From contig JAFDYM010000338.1 in the NCBI GenBank assembly GCA_018267435.1, positions 1-5,977 on the forward strand: DNA of 5,977 nucleotides, read 5' to 3'. Shown here in pieces: positions 1-5,977 of this stretch. The notes under the pieces were generated by a model that worked only from the letters and a program-made list of their open reading frames with translations, did not search any database and was not told where the DNA came from. Every line of letters begins with the position of its first letter. Position 1 is the first letter of the stretch. The translations under genes were made by a program, and so were the position numbers. Source of the stretch: Bacteroidota bacterium (lineage in GTDB: Bacteria > Bacteroidota > Bacteroidia > Chitinophagales > LD1).

Positions 1-330
1 AATGTAGGGTTAAACCTATACATGATACCCGCCTACGGTGCCTGGGGGGCTACGGTAGCGACCCTTGTTACACAAGGCCTCGTAGCACTGGCACATATAG
101 TGGTAGCCACCCGCCAGTTCAACTTTAAAATAGAAGCCAAAGAAATACTAAAACTAAGCGCCTATACAATAATTGCCGTAGCGGGCGTTTATGCTGTGCG
201 GTATGTGCCAGTGCATTGGTTTGTACAAATGTGCCTTGGCGGTGTAGTATGTGGCATAGCTATATTGGCTTTGCAAATTATACCTATTAGTGGGCTAATG
301 GCTATTGTCAAGTCGAAGGCTACATCATAA
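1..330 (+). CDS. Polysaccharide flippase (Wzx/MATE-like), C-terminal end only
   Basis: The frame is open from the first base of the window and ends in TAA, so only the last 109 residues of a longer gene are visible. The ATG at 22 is internal, because the preceding codons (NVGLNLY) continue the same protein. Seen: the segment NVGLNLYMIPAYGAWGATVA, typical of the late transmembrane region of polysaccharide biosynthesis (Wzx/RfbX) flippases, where an asparagine-rich helix is followed by IP-x-YG-x-x-GA. Three hydrophobic segments follow, at about visible residues 14-36, 54-72 and 76-96, with a short basic tail. Family knowledge: such inner-membrane proteins flip undecaprenyl-linked oligosaccharide units to the periplasmic side. 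The next two genes on the same strand (chain-length determinant and polymerase/ligase) support this role. A related MOP-superfamily exporter cannot be excluded from the C-terminus alone. Confidence 0.8.
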   Translation, partial: NVGLNLYMIPAYGAWGATVATLVTQGLVALAHIVVATRQFNFKIEAKEILKLSAYTIIAVAGVYAVRYVPVHWFVQMCLGGVVCGIAILALQIIPISGLMAIVKSKATS

Positions 331-366
331 ATTATTTTACTTTTACGCGCCTTATAAAAAGCGAGC

Positions 367-1311
367 ATGAACAAAGAATTCAATCTAGTTGAAGCAATAC
401 GAGTACTGTTAAAGTGGAAGTGGCAGATAGTAGGTGCAACTGCCGCAAGCGCAGTAGTAGCAGCCATATTTGCCCTGTTTATTATGGATGAGTACTACTA
501 CTCATGGTCAACCTTTTACCCTACCAACCAGGCCATGACCGACCGTACTACCATATTCAATAGCGAGAGCGCACAGCAATTGGAATACTTTGGTAGCAAG
601 GGCGATATTAACCGCGTGCTTACCATAGCCAACTCTATTCCTATTATACAGTCGGTTATCGATTCTTTCGATTTGCCTAAACACTATGAGGTAGATACTA
701 CCAAAAAGTACTGGAGAACTATTGTTCGCAAAAAATTTGAGAAGAACTATTCGGCTATACGCACCGAGCACGATGCGGTTGAAATATCGCTATACGATAC
801 CGACCCTAAACTAGCTGCCGAAATAGTAAATACCATAGTGGGTAAAATAGACCGCTTGAACAAGCAGCACATTGCCGATACCAAGCGCAAGGTGTTCAAC
901 TTAATAGGTAAGCAAATAGGCGATATGCAGAACGAAATAGGCACTTATAACGATTCGCTTGCCGACCTTGGCGAACAATACAAAATTCGTGTATCGCAAA
1001 GCAGCGATGGCGGTACTGTTGTAGACGGTAATAACTATAAGGCAGTACAGCAATACAAATCGATGATGAGCAAGCAAACGGGTATAAGCCGCGAGTTGAA
1101 CAACTTGGCATCTATACGCGGACAGATGGAAGTAACTTTGGAGAACAACGAGTCTTCGCTATTTGTACTGGAGCAAGCGTTCGCAGCTGACCGTCGCACA
1201 AAGCCCGTACGGTGGTTGGTAGTGTTGGTTACTACTTTCATTGTCTTCTTCGTATCTATAATAGGCGTATTGCTTATTGAGCAGATACGCGAAATAAGGG
1301 AACAACTGTAA
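367..1311 (+). CDS. Wzz-type polysaccharide chain-length determinant
   Basis: This 314-residue protein has the two-helix layout of polysaccharide co-polymerases. A short cytoplasmic N-terminus (NLVEAIRVLLKWKWQI) leads into membrane helix 1 at about residues 19-40. A long, charged, largely helical periplasmic domain covers about 41-280. Helix 2 is at about 282-305, preceded by a proline (KPVRW), followed by a charged cytoplasmic end (EQIREIREQL). Residues 145-235 are rich in Lys, Glu, Gln and Asn and probably form the extended helical part. Family knowledge: Wzz proteins oligomerise in the inner membrane and set the modal length of the glycan made by Wzy. There is no C-terminal tyrosine-kinase domain, so it resembles Wzz rather than Wzc. 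It begins 36 bases after the flippase stop and ends 11 bases before the next gene, which suggests one operon. ATG 367 is preceded by an A-rich stretch without a clear Shine-Dalgarno site, as is common in Bacteroidota. Confidence 0.85.
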   Translation: MNKEFNLVEAIRVLLKWKWQIVGATAASAVVAAIFALFIMDEYYYSWSTFYPTNQAMTDRTTIFNSESAQQLEYFGSKGDINRVLTIANSIPIIQSVIDSFDLPKHYEVDTTKKYWRTIVRKKFEKNYSAIRTEHDAVEISLYDTDPKLAAEIVNTIVGKIDRLNKQHIADTKRKVFNLIGKQIGDMQNEIGTYNDSLADLGEQYKIRVSQSSDGGTVVDGNNYKAVQQYKSMMSKQTGISRELNNLASIRGQMEVTLENNESSLFVLEQAFAADRRTKPVRWLVVLVTTFIVFFVSIIGVLLIEQIREIREQL

Positions 1312-1322
1312 ATACCTAAGCC

Positions 1323-2771
1323 GTGGTAATAAGTACTGATAGGATACAGCAAGGTGCTTTTGCCTTTTTGGGCATTGCTACTATTGCCTGTGTGCTTGCT
1401 GCCTTCGGTACCGAACAGTACTACCTGGCTTTGATTCCTTTCGGTTTGCTGGTGGTATACTTAGCGGTTATCAACTTTAAGCTGTTGTACTTTATGCTGC
1501 TAGCCAGCATACCCCCTTCAATAGAGTATTACTTCTCATCATCATTAGCTACCGACCTGCCCGATGAGCCATTGATGATAGGCCTGATGCTGGTAACGCT
1601 AACCTATTTGGCGTACAACTATAAATCGCTGCCCAAAGGTTTCTTTCTGCATGGGCTACTGCTGGCACTGGGGTTGCATATCTTTTGGATATTCATCAGT
1701 GCCATGAATTCGGTTAACAGCTTGGTATCGTACAAGGTGTTCCTTTCTAAAATATGGTACTTCACTTCGTTCACCTTGCTTACGGCTATTGTGGTGCGTA
1801 CTAAAGAGGATTTGAAGACAGCCTTTTGGTGCATATATATACCACTTACTATATTGATAGCGCAGGTAATAGTACGCCATGCTATGACGGGCTTCTCGTT
1901 CGATGAAATAAACGAACCGATGCCGCCCTTCTTTCGCAACCACGTAAACTACGCCGCCATAGTAGCCATTTTCGTTCCCTTTATATGGATGGCGCGCGCT
2001 TGGTATGCACCCGGCACTTGGACTAGGAGGCTGCTTACGTTCTCTATCCTATTCTACGTAGTAGCTATTTATCTATCATACACCCGTACTTGCTACATAG
2101 CGTTGGCTGCCTTGTTGCCAGCGGCCTTTGTTATCAAGAATAGGTTGATGAAGCCTGCGCTGGTAGTAGCCTTGATAGGCGCGGTGGCACTGGGCAATTA
2201 CCTATTTACCAATAACAAGTTCTTACAATTTGCGCCCGATTTTAAAGAGACCATTATACACGATGAATTCGGAGAACACCTAACTTCTACCTTCGAGGGT
2301 ACAGATGTATCGAGCATGGAACGGGTGTACCGCTGGGTAGCTGCCACCCGTATGTGGAAGGATAGACCTGTGTTCGGTTTCGGCCCAGGCAACTTTTATC
2401 CTTATTACAAAAAGTACACGCTTAGCAGTTTCGAAACCTATGTAAGCGATAACCCCGAGCGATCTACCACACACAACTACTTCTTGCTTTTGTTATCAGA
2501 GCAGGGGATAACAGGCTTGGCTATTTTCATTCTACTTACCATTATCATATTTGTGTATGCCGAAAGCATATACCACCGCGTAAGTAGCCAAGCCGATAAA
2601 CACATTGTGTTGGGCCTAGGCCTAGTAATGCTAATGGTGTACGTAAACCTTATGCTGAGCGATATGTTGGAATCGGATAAGGTAGGGCCTTTCTTCTACT
2701 TCAGCCTTGCCATGCTTGCTTCTATAGATATAAGGAACAGGCTAGGCCAAAGTTTTGAAGCAGACAAATAG
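1323..2771 (+). CDS. O-antigen polymerase/ligase family membrane protein (Wzy/WaaL-like)
   Basis: This 482-residue protein has roughly ten to twelve hydrophobic segments and one long periplasmic loop at about residues 290-385, the layout of the O-antigen ligase/polymerase superfamily (Wzy_C). Conserved elements seen: a helix start SYTRTCYIAL with R255; in the loop, the stretch RVYRWVAATRMW, then DRPVFGFGPGNF (G354-P-G-N357); and THNYFLLLLSEQGITGLAIF with H384-N385 entering the next membrane helix. In this family the loop arginines and histidine act on the undecaprenyl-linked glycan. Sequence alone does not separate a Wzy polymerase from a WaaL ligase; the neighbouring flippase and Wzz favour a polymerase. 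The start is GTG, the first possible start after an in-frame TAA at 1317-1319, 11 bases after the Wzz gene, so translational coupling is plausible. It is the last gene of the visible plus-strand polysaccharide group. Confidence 0.82.
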   Translation: MVISTDRIQQGAFAFLGIATIACVLAAFGTEQYYLALIPFGLLVVYLAVINFKLLYFMLLASIPPSIEYYFSSSLATDLPDEPLMIGLMLVTLTYLAYNYKSLPKGFFLHGLLLALGLHIFWIFISAMNSVNSLVSYKVFLSKIWYFTSFTLLTAIVVRTKEDLKTAFWCIYIPLTILIAQVIVRHAMTGFSFDEINEPMPPFFRNHVNYAAIVAIFVPFIWMARAWYAPGTWTRRLLTFSILFYVVAIYLSYTRTCYIALAALLPAAFVIKNRLMKPALVVALIGAVALGNYLFTNNKFLQFAPDFKETIIHDEFGEHLTSTFEGTDVSSMERVYRWVAATRMWKDRPVFGFGPGNFYPYYKKYTLSSFETYVSDNPERSTTHNYFLLLLSEQGITGLAIFILLTIIIFVYAESIYHRVSSQADKHIVLGLGLVMLMVYVNLMLSDMLESDKVGPFFYFSLAMLASIDIRNRLGQSFEADK

Positions 2772-2799
2772 CTCCGCTACCCTTTGAGCATTTATTTCC

Positions 2800-2820
2800 C
2801 CAATAGTTTGATTGGCTATT
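2800..2820 (+). terminator. Weak candidate terminator after the polysaccharide genes
   Basis: About 30 bases after the polymerase stop there are two mutually exclusive short stems: CCAAT (2800-2804) with ATTGG (2811-2815), and AATAG (2802-2806) with CTATT (2816-2820). A T-rich stretch (tatttattttaatgatttt) follows. The stems are only 5 bp and A/T-rich, so this would be a poor intrinsic terminator. It is listed because it is the only hairpin-plus-T-run arrangement at this operon end. Confidence 0.25.
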
Positions 2821-2896
2821 TATTTTAATGATTTTGCTTGTATGCTTTTTAAAAGAATGTGTATCCATAGGCGATATGCAATAACATAATGCGTGC

Positions 2897-2912
2897 CAGT
2901 AAATCAGTAAAT
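2897..2912. repeat. Perfect 8-bp tandem repeat (CAGTAAAT x2)
   Basis: Two identical adjacent copies of CAGTAAAT end 11 bases upstream of the promoter-like -7 element at 2924. The position would suit a transcription-factor binding site, but two 8-mers in A/T-rich DNA can also arise by chance or by slippage. Confidence 0.5.
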
Positions 2913-2923
2913 TATGTAGGGTA

Positions 2924-2931
2924 TATTTTTG
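2924..2931 (+). promoter_or_regulatory. Candidate Bacteroidota -7 promoter element (TATTTTTG)
   Basis: TATTTTTG matches the Bacteroidota sigma-A -7 consensus TAnnTTTG exactly and lies about 100 bases upstream of the response-regulator start. No convincing -33 TTTG/TTG element is present about 20 bases further upstream, so the call rests on the -7 box alone. It would give a 5' leader of roughly 90 bases. Confidence 0.35.
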
Positions 2932-3027
2932 TCTTTTAAAATATAGGTCATCGATTTTAAATTGTGTTTGAGAAAATTGGTCAGATATTTTCAATTGTTG
3001 AGCTGAATTAGACCTATAGAATAAATA

Positions 3028-3423
3028 ATGCTCAACGAAAAAACTATTCTGCTGGTAGACGATAGCCGTGCCCTTAAGTTACTTACCAAGCTTTTATTAC
3101 AGGAACCATATCCCAATATGCAAATAGATGATGTATATGATGGGGTAGAAGCAATGGAATAATTGGATATAGAAGGTAACATACCTGATATTATATTGCT
3201 CGACATGAATATGCCGCGTATGAACGGGTATGAATTTCTGCTAGAATACAAGAAGCGCGGCTACCATAACCGCCATACCAAAATATATATGCTTACCACT
3301 AGCACGCTAGATAGTGATAGGAAAAAGGTGATGGAAACAGGCTTGGTAAGCGGCTACTTCGAAAAACCTTTAACCGAAAATAATGTCCGTAAGATATATG
3401 GTGATATTGTTGTAAGCAGGTAA
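3028..3423 (+). pseudogene. CheY-like single-domain response regulator, interrupted by an in-frame TAA
   Basis: Reading from ATG 3028 to TAA 3421-3423 gives a complete receiver domain of 131 residues plus one internal stop (TAA, 3160-3162, codon 45). Before it: LLVDDSRALKLL with acidic residues D11 and D12, then YDGVEAME. After it, in the same frame: LD, then PDIILLDMNMPRMNGYEFL with phospho-acceptor D59, the switch threonine in YMLTTS (T90), and VSGYFEKPLTE with the conserved K113-P114. No other damage is visible and the total length is normal. The lost residue lies at the end of helix 2, where relatives often have Tyr or Phe, so a single change such as TAT or TAC to TAA would explain it. 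The product would be a 44-residue fragment. Restart at TTG 3163 would yield 86 residues lacking D11/D12. The family is phosphorylated by histidine kinases; no kinase is in the window. There is no output domain, as in many Bacteroidota stand-alone regulators. Recent pseudogene or sequence error; recoding is unlikely. Confidence 0.85.
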
Positions 3424-3429
3424 GCTTAC
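3420..3429. repeat. 10-bp perfect palindrome spanning both convergent stop codons
   Basis: GTAAGCTTAC is self-complementary and contains the TAA of the response regulator (3421-3423) and, on the other strand, the TAA of the phosphatase (3426-3428). It has no loop and no T-run on either side, so it does not look like a bidirectional intrinsic terminator. It may simply reflect two TAA stops meeting with a GC between them. Confidence 0.6.
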
Positions 3430-4685
3430 TTAAACCTCAAGGTTAACAAAGTTATGTCATCATCAAAGTCGGTATCTTGCTTAAAGGCTATTACGTGGTC
3501 AATCAACTTAGTGTTGAAGTCGGTAAGTGCCAGGCTATGATGCTTGTGCGTGAAAGCCACCAAGCCTTCCACCTCGAACAAGGTACCGTCGTTGTTCATC
3601 GCCTCCGATAAACCATCGGTATAATTGATGATCATATCGCCAGGCTTCAATGTTACCTCACCGCTGTTTATTATAGGTAGGTTATCGAACATACCAAGTA
3701 TAGTACAGCCATTCTCCAACAGTTCTATATTGCCATTGCTGTAAAGTATAGAAGGGTTGTGGCCAGCATTAACGTATGTAAGCTTGCGCGTACGTGTGTT
3801 GTATGTGGCTATAAACATGGTAATGAACTTCTCTCCCTTAGTTATCTCGCCCACCTTACTGTTTAGCACATCTGTAAACTGCCTTAGGTCGTACTTGCGT
3901 GTAAGCAATATGCGCATGTTGGCCTGAAAGTTCGCCATCAATATGGCGGCAGGTATACCCTTGCCCGATATATCGCTTATACAAAAAGCTATTTCTTCTT
4001 CGCTTACCTGTACATAGTCGTAGTAGTCGCCGCCTATGTTTTTGTGCGGCTTGTAGAACGCTGAAGCCTCGATATGTTCATCGTTAGGCAGCTTGTGCGG
4101 CACTAGCATATTCTGCATATCGGCAGCTAGCTTCAGCTCCTTCTGCATTACCAACTGGTCTATCTGGGTTTTCACCAGTTTCTTGTTCTCGTTGGCCACT
4201 ACTATCACGTTGGTAATTGTCTGTATAAACTTCAACTTCTCCTCTTTGGTATCGCGGCCCTCGTTAGTAAAGGCACCTATCAAGCCAAAGCCCACTGGTT
4301 CCTTCTTTTGTAATACTGGTATAATGTATTCAAAGCCTTCCAAGGTTTCATCTTGCAGGGCAGCTACAGGCGTTATAAAGTTGAATGGTGTAAACTTTTT
4401 AGCTACGTCGTAATTGGTAATTTGTAACGGCAACTCGCCGGCGTTTATGCATATCCAGTTATCGTCGCTTTCGCGTATAAACAGTGCCACCTGTTTTACA
4501 CCCAACTGTGCACGGATGATGTTTTCGTAAATACGCGCCAATGCCGTTATGGGCATATTGTTGTTTACGGCACGCGTTATCTCTAGCAGGCTATCTATTT
4601 GCTGCTGCTTAATAGCCAACAGTTGCTCCGTTTGGCTAAGGCGCTTCTTAAAAAAGTCGAGTTCAGAAAATTGCTGCGTAGACAT
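3426..4685 (-). CDS. GAF-like plus SpoIIE/PP2C serine/threonine phosphatase (RsbU-type)
   Basis: The protein has 419 residues. Residues 1-40 look like a coiled coil (FFKKRLSQTEQLLAIKQQQI). Residues about 40-165 fit a divergent GAF-type sensor domain (assigned by position and pattern only). A second helical linker at about 165-195 leads into a SpoIIE/PP2C phosphatase domain to the end. Metal-binding and catalytic motifs are intact: KNIGGDYYDY (D220, D223), SDISGKGIPAA (D238), VNAGHNPSIL (G308-H309-N310), INYTDGLSEA (D357) and DFDDDITLL (D409-D410). Such enzymes dephosphorylate anti-sigma-factor antagonists in partner-switching pathways, with the sensor region controlling activity; the substrate here is unknown. 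No transmembrane segment is seen, so it is probably cytosolic. It starts at ATG 4685, 63 bases after the permease stop, so co-transcription is possible. It converges on the broken response regulator with 2 bases between the stops. No anti-sigma factor or STAS gene is in the window. Confidence 0.88.
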   Translation of the reverse strand: MSTQQFSELDFFKKRLSQTEQLLAIKQQQIDSLLEITRAVNNNMPITALARIYENIIRAQLGVKQVALFIRESDDNWICINAGELPLQITNYDVAKKFTPFNFITPVAALQDETLEGFEYIIPVLQKKEPVGFGLIGAFTNEGRDTKEEKLKFIQTITNVIVVANENKKLVKTQIDQLVMQKELKLAADMQNMLVPHKLPNDEHIEASAFYKPHKNIGGDYYDYVQVSEEEIAFCISDISGKGIPAAILMANFQANMRILLTRKYDLRQFTDVLNSKVGEITKGEKFITMFIATYNTRTRKLTYVNAGHNPSILYSNGNIELLENGCTILGMFDNLPIINSGEVTLKPGDMIINYTDGLSEAMNNDGTLFEVEGLVAFTHKHHSLALTDFNTKLIDHVIAFKQDTDFDDDITLLTLRFK

Positions 4686-4721
4686 AGCTCCAAGTTAGCA
4701 CTTAAATCGGTTTCCAAATAA

Positions 4722-4740
4722 GGTATACGCTAAATATACC
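4722..4740 (-). promoter_or_regulatory. 6-bp inverted repeat between permease and phosphatase genes
   Basis: GGTATA (4722-4727) and TATACC (4735-4740) are perfect inverted copies around a 7-base spacer. On the minus strand the repeat begins 8 bases after the permease stop and is followed by TTATTTGG. It could be a weak terminator or attenuator hairpin, or an operator for the phosphatase gene, whose ATG is 36 bases further on. A loose Bacteroidota -7-like sequence (TATTTG, 4720-4715 on the minus strand) overlaps the downstream edge. The stem is mostly A/T, so a strong terminator is unlikely. Confidence 0.35.
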
Positions 4741-4748
4741 CACAATGT

Positions 4749-5909
4749 TTAGTTGGCTTGTCCTCTTACATCAAGCGCATCCCGCAGGCCATTGCCCACT
4801 AGGTTAAACGCTAACACCAATGCCATAATTGCAAAGCCCGGGAACAATGCCAGGTATGCCTTGTTGGTATCAATAAACCCTTTGTACTCGTTCAACATAC
4901 TACCCCAACTAGGTGCAGGAGGCTGTATGCCCAGACCAATGTAGCTCAAACCACTTTCTATTAATATAGCGCTGGCAAAGTTGGCGCAGGCTACCACTAT
5001 TATAGGGCCAATTATGTTAGGTAGAATGTGCAGGAATATGATGCGCGCATTGTTGTAACCCAAGCTGCGCGCTGCGCTTACAAACTCAAGCTCGCGGATG
5101 CCCAATACCTGACCGCGCACGATACGTGCCGTATCTACCCACATGGTAAGGCCCACAGCTATAAATATCAGTACCAGTTTGTTTTCTATACGGTCTGCCG
5201 CCACTATGTATAAACACATAGCCAAAAGCAAGGTAGGTATGCTCCAAAACACATTAATAACCCACATGATTGCCTCATCTATCCAACCCTTAAAGTAGCC
5301 CGCAACTGCACCAAGTGTTATACCTATAAACAGCGAGATAAATACAGATATTAAACCAACAGATAGCGACACGCGCGTGCCTATTATCAACCTGCTGAAT
5401 ATATCGCGGCCAAACTTATCGGTACCTAGTAGGTAGGTGCGCTTTTCTACTTGCTCTTTTTCGAATATCTCTTTCTTCTCCGCAGCACTTTTGCTAGCGT
5501 AGCTAGGTCCCAATAATTCGTTCAGCGCTATTTTTTTATCGTCGGCAGCAAATGCCTTCCCCCTATATTCATTATAGAAAACAGTATCGCCTACCAGCTT
5601 ATAGCTGTTTACAGGTATAGGTTCATAGCCTTTTTTGTAGCCGTTAATGGCACCATCAAAAAAGCCGCTTGGCTCAAAAGTGTCTTTGTTCTTCTTAAGT
5701 ATAGTTATGCTAAAGCCCGGCTCGTGGGTTTCTAACTGCAATATCTGTTCATTGGCATTTGCCGAGTTATCGGGCGCTACTACGTACGCCAGTATCGAAA
5801 CAAATACCGACAGTATAATAACGGCCAAGCCGAACATGGCGCTTTTGTTGCGCTTCAGTCGCTTCCAAGCCTTGGCATTAAGAGAGGTGCTTTTTACTTC
5901 TTTACTCAA
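4749..5909 (-). CDS. OppC/DppC-type peptide ABC transporter permease
   Basis: This 386-residue inner-membrane permease has the OppC N-terminal signature (AWKRLKRNKSAMFGLAVIIL, helix 1 at about 25-45). The family-specific LGTDKFGRDIFSRLIIGTR stretch (161-179) comes next, followed by about five further helices (about 180-203, 212-236, 245-265, 298-318, 351-372). The EAA loop that docks on the ATPase is intact (EFVSAARSLG...HILPN, 275-298). LSYIGLGIQPPAPSWGSML (321-339) is also typical. It would pair with an OppB/DppB permease, two ATPases and a binding protein to import di- or oligopeptides; none of these is in the window. Residues 46-158 between helix 1 and the LGTD motif are much longer than in E. 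coli DppC (about 300 residues in total) and hydrophilic, predicted periplasmic. The start is TTG at 5907-5909, the only usual start codon after an in-frame stop and 10 bases after AAGGGA; the next ATG (codon 25) would remove the conserved N-terminus. Confidence 0.9.
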   Translation of the reverse strand: MSKEVKSTSLNAKAWKRLKRNKSAMFGLAVIILSVFVSILAYVVAPDNSANANEQILQLETHEPGFSITILKKNKDTFEPSGFFDGAINGYKKGYEPIPVNSYKLVGDTVFYNEYRGKAFAADDKKIALNELLGPSYASKSAAEKKEIFEKEQVEKRTYLLGTDKFGRDIFSRLIIGTRVSLSVGLISVFISLFIGITLGAVAGYFKGWIDEAIMWVINVFWSIPTLLLAMCLYIVAADRIENKLVLIFIAVGLTMWVDTARIVRGQVLGIRELEFVSAARSLGYNNARIIFLHILPNIIGPIIVVACANFASAILIESGLSYIGLGIQPPAPSWGSMLNEYKGFIDTNKAYLALFPGFAIMALVLAFNLVGNGLRDALDVRGQAN

Positions 5910-5930
5910 TTTTCTAATTCCCTTACTTTA

Positions 5931-5977
5931 CTAGTTCTCTATTTTATCGCCCTTTCCTTCCAGTTGTATTTGCCGGT
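5931..5977 (-). other. Possible 3' end of another minus-strand gene
   Basis: On the minus strand all three frames are open from the window edge for a short way. One ends at TAG 5933-5931 (ending GKGDKIEN), another at TAG 5941-5939 (ending NWKERAIK). Either would put a gene end 20-30 bases before the permease start, as expected for an operon. With under 16 codons visible, neither the frame nor the function can be determined. Confidence 0.25.

Larger units (their letters stand above)
2772..3027. other. A/T-rich intergenic region before the response regulator
   Basis: This 256-base gap is clearly richer in A and T than the flanking genes. It holds the weak hairpin at 2800-2820, an 8-bp tandem repeat at 2897-2912 and a Bacteroidota-like -7 element at 2924-2931. 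Just upstream of the regulator start there are only A/T-rich bases and no Shine-Dalgarno site. A tiny open frame (2828-2884, 18 codons) and a minus-strand open frame through the region have no features of real genes. I see no tRNA, riboswitch or other structured RNA here. Confidence 0.6.

Noticed and set aside
189..467. Minus-strand open frame opposite the flippase and Wzz genes
   Set aside because: It crosses two well-supported plus-strand genes and its translation has no family features. The other antisense frames inside the polymerase, phosphatase and permease genes were rejected for the same reason.
2828..2884. Plus-strand 18-codon hydrophobic mini-ORF (starts MILLVCFLKE)
   Set aside because: Too short, with no ribosome-binding signal or conservation evidence; expected by chance in this sequence.
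2722..2994. Minus-strand open frame of 90 codons through the intergenic region
   Set aside because: It runs antisense into the polymerase end, has Lys/Ile/Asn-rich composition from A/T-rich DNA and shows no recognisable motif.
2968..2994. Imperfect inverted repeat TTG(AG)AAAAT ... ATTTTCAA before the regulator
   Set aside because: A/T-only pairing with a two-base bulge, expected by chance in A/T-rich DNA.
3160..3162. TAA as a recoded sense codon (alternative genetic code or selenocysteine/pyrrolysine-like event)
   Set aside because: TAA ends several other genes in the window at expected lengths, TAA is not the codon used for selenocysteine or pyrrolysine, and the codon is not at a catalytic position.
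3163..3423. Separate 86-residue gene starting at TTG 3163
   Set aside because: It is the continuation of the response-regulator frame after the internal stop and lacks the first strand and acidic pocket, so it is not an independent gene.
3433..3444. Hairpin AACC-TCAA-GGTT downstream of the response regulator as a terminator
   Set aside because: The stem is only 4 bp, it lies within the phosphatase coding end, and no T-run follows on the plus strand.

Overview
The window looks like a chromosomal stretch from a member of the Bacteroidota, possibly the Chitinophagia. This rests on heavy use of ATA for isoleucine, A/T-rich start regions without clear Shine-Dalgarno sequences, one good match to the Bacteroidota -7 promoter element (TAnnTTTG), and proteins that resemble Bacteroidota versions of their families. 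No taxonomic search was run.

Left part (1-2771, plus strand): the distal end of a surface-polysaccharide (O-antigen, capsule or exopolysaccharide) cluster. It holds the C-terminal end of a Wzx-type flippase, a Wzz-type chain-length determinant and an O-antigen polymerase/ligase-type membrane protein, closely spaced and probably co-transcribed. Together they would flip lipid-linked repeat units across the inner membrane, polymerise or transfer them, and set chain length. The glycosyltransferases expected with them are not in the window and presumably lie upstream.

Middle (2772-3423): a 256-base A/T-rich gap with a promoter-like element and an 8-bp tandem repeat, then a single-domain response regulator of the CheY type. 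Its reading frame is broken by one in-frame TAA at codon 45. Everything on both sides of that stop is a well-preserved receiver domain, so this is either a very recent nonsense mutation, a sequence error or, much less likely, a recoded stop. This is the most notable observation in the window.

Right part (3426-5977, minus strand): a GAF-like plus SpoIIE/PP2C serine/threonine phosphatase, convergent with the response regulator and only 2 bases from it. Upstream of the phosphatase lies an OppC/DppC-type peptide ABC transporter permease with a large extra segment between its first and second membrane helices. A perfect 6-bp inverted repeat sits in the 63-base gap between the two minus-strand genes. 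The last 40-odd bases probably contain the end of another minus-strand gene, in a frame that cannot be decided.

I see no CRISPR array, tRNA, rRNA, insertion sequence or phage feature. I do not see convincing evidence of a previously undescribed system. The region reads as ordinary core or envelope genes with one broken regulator.
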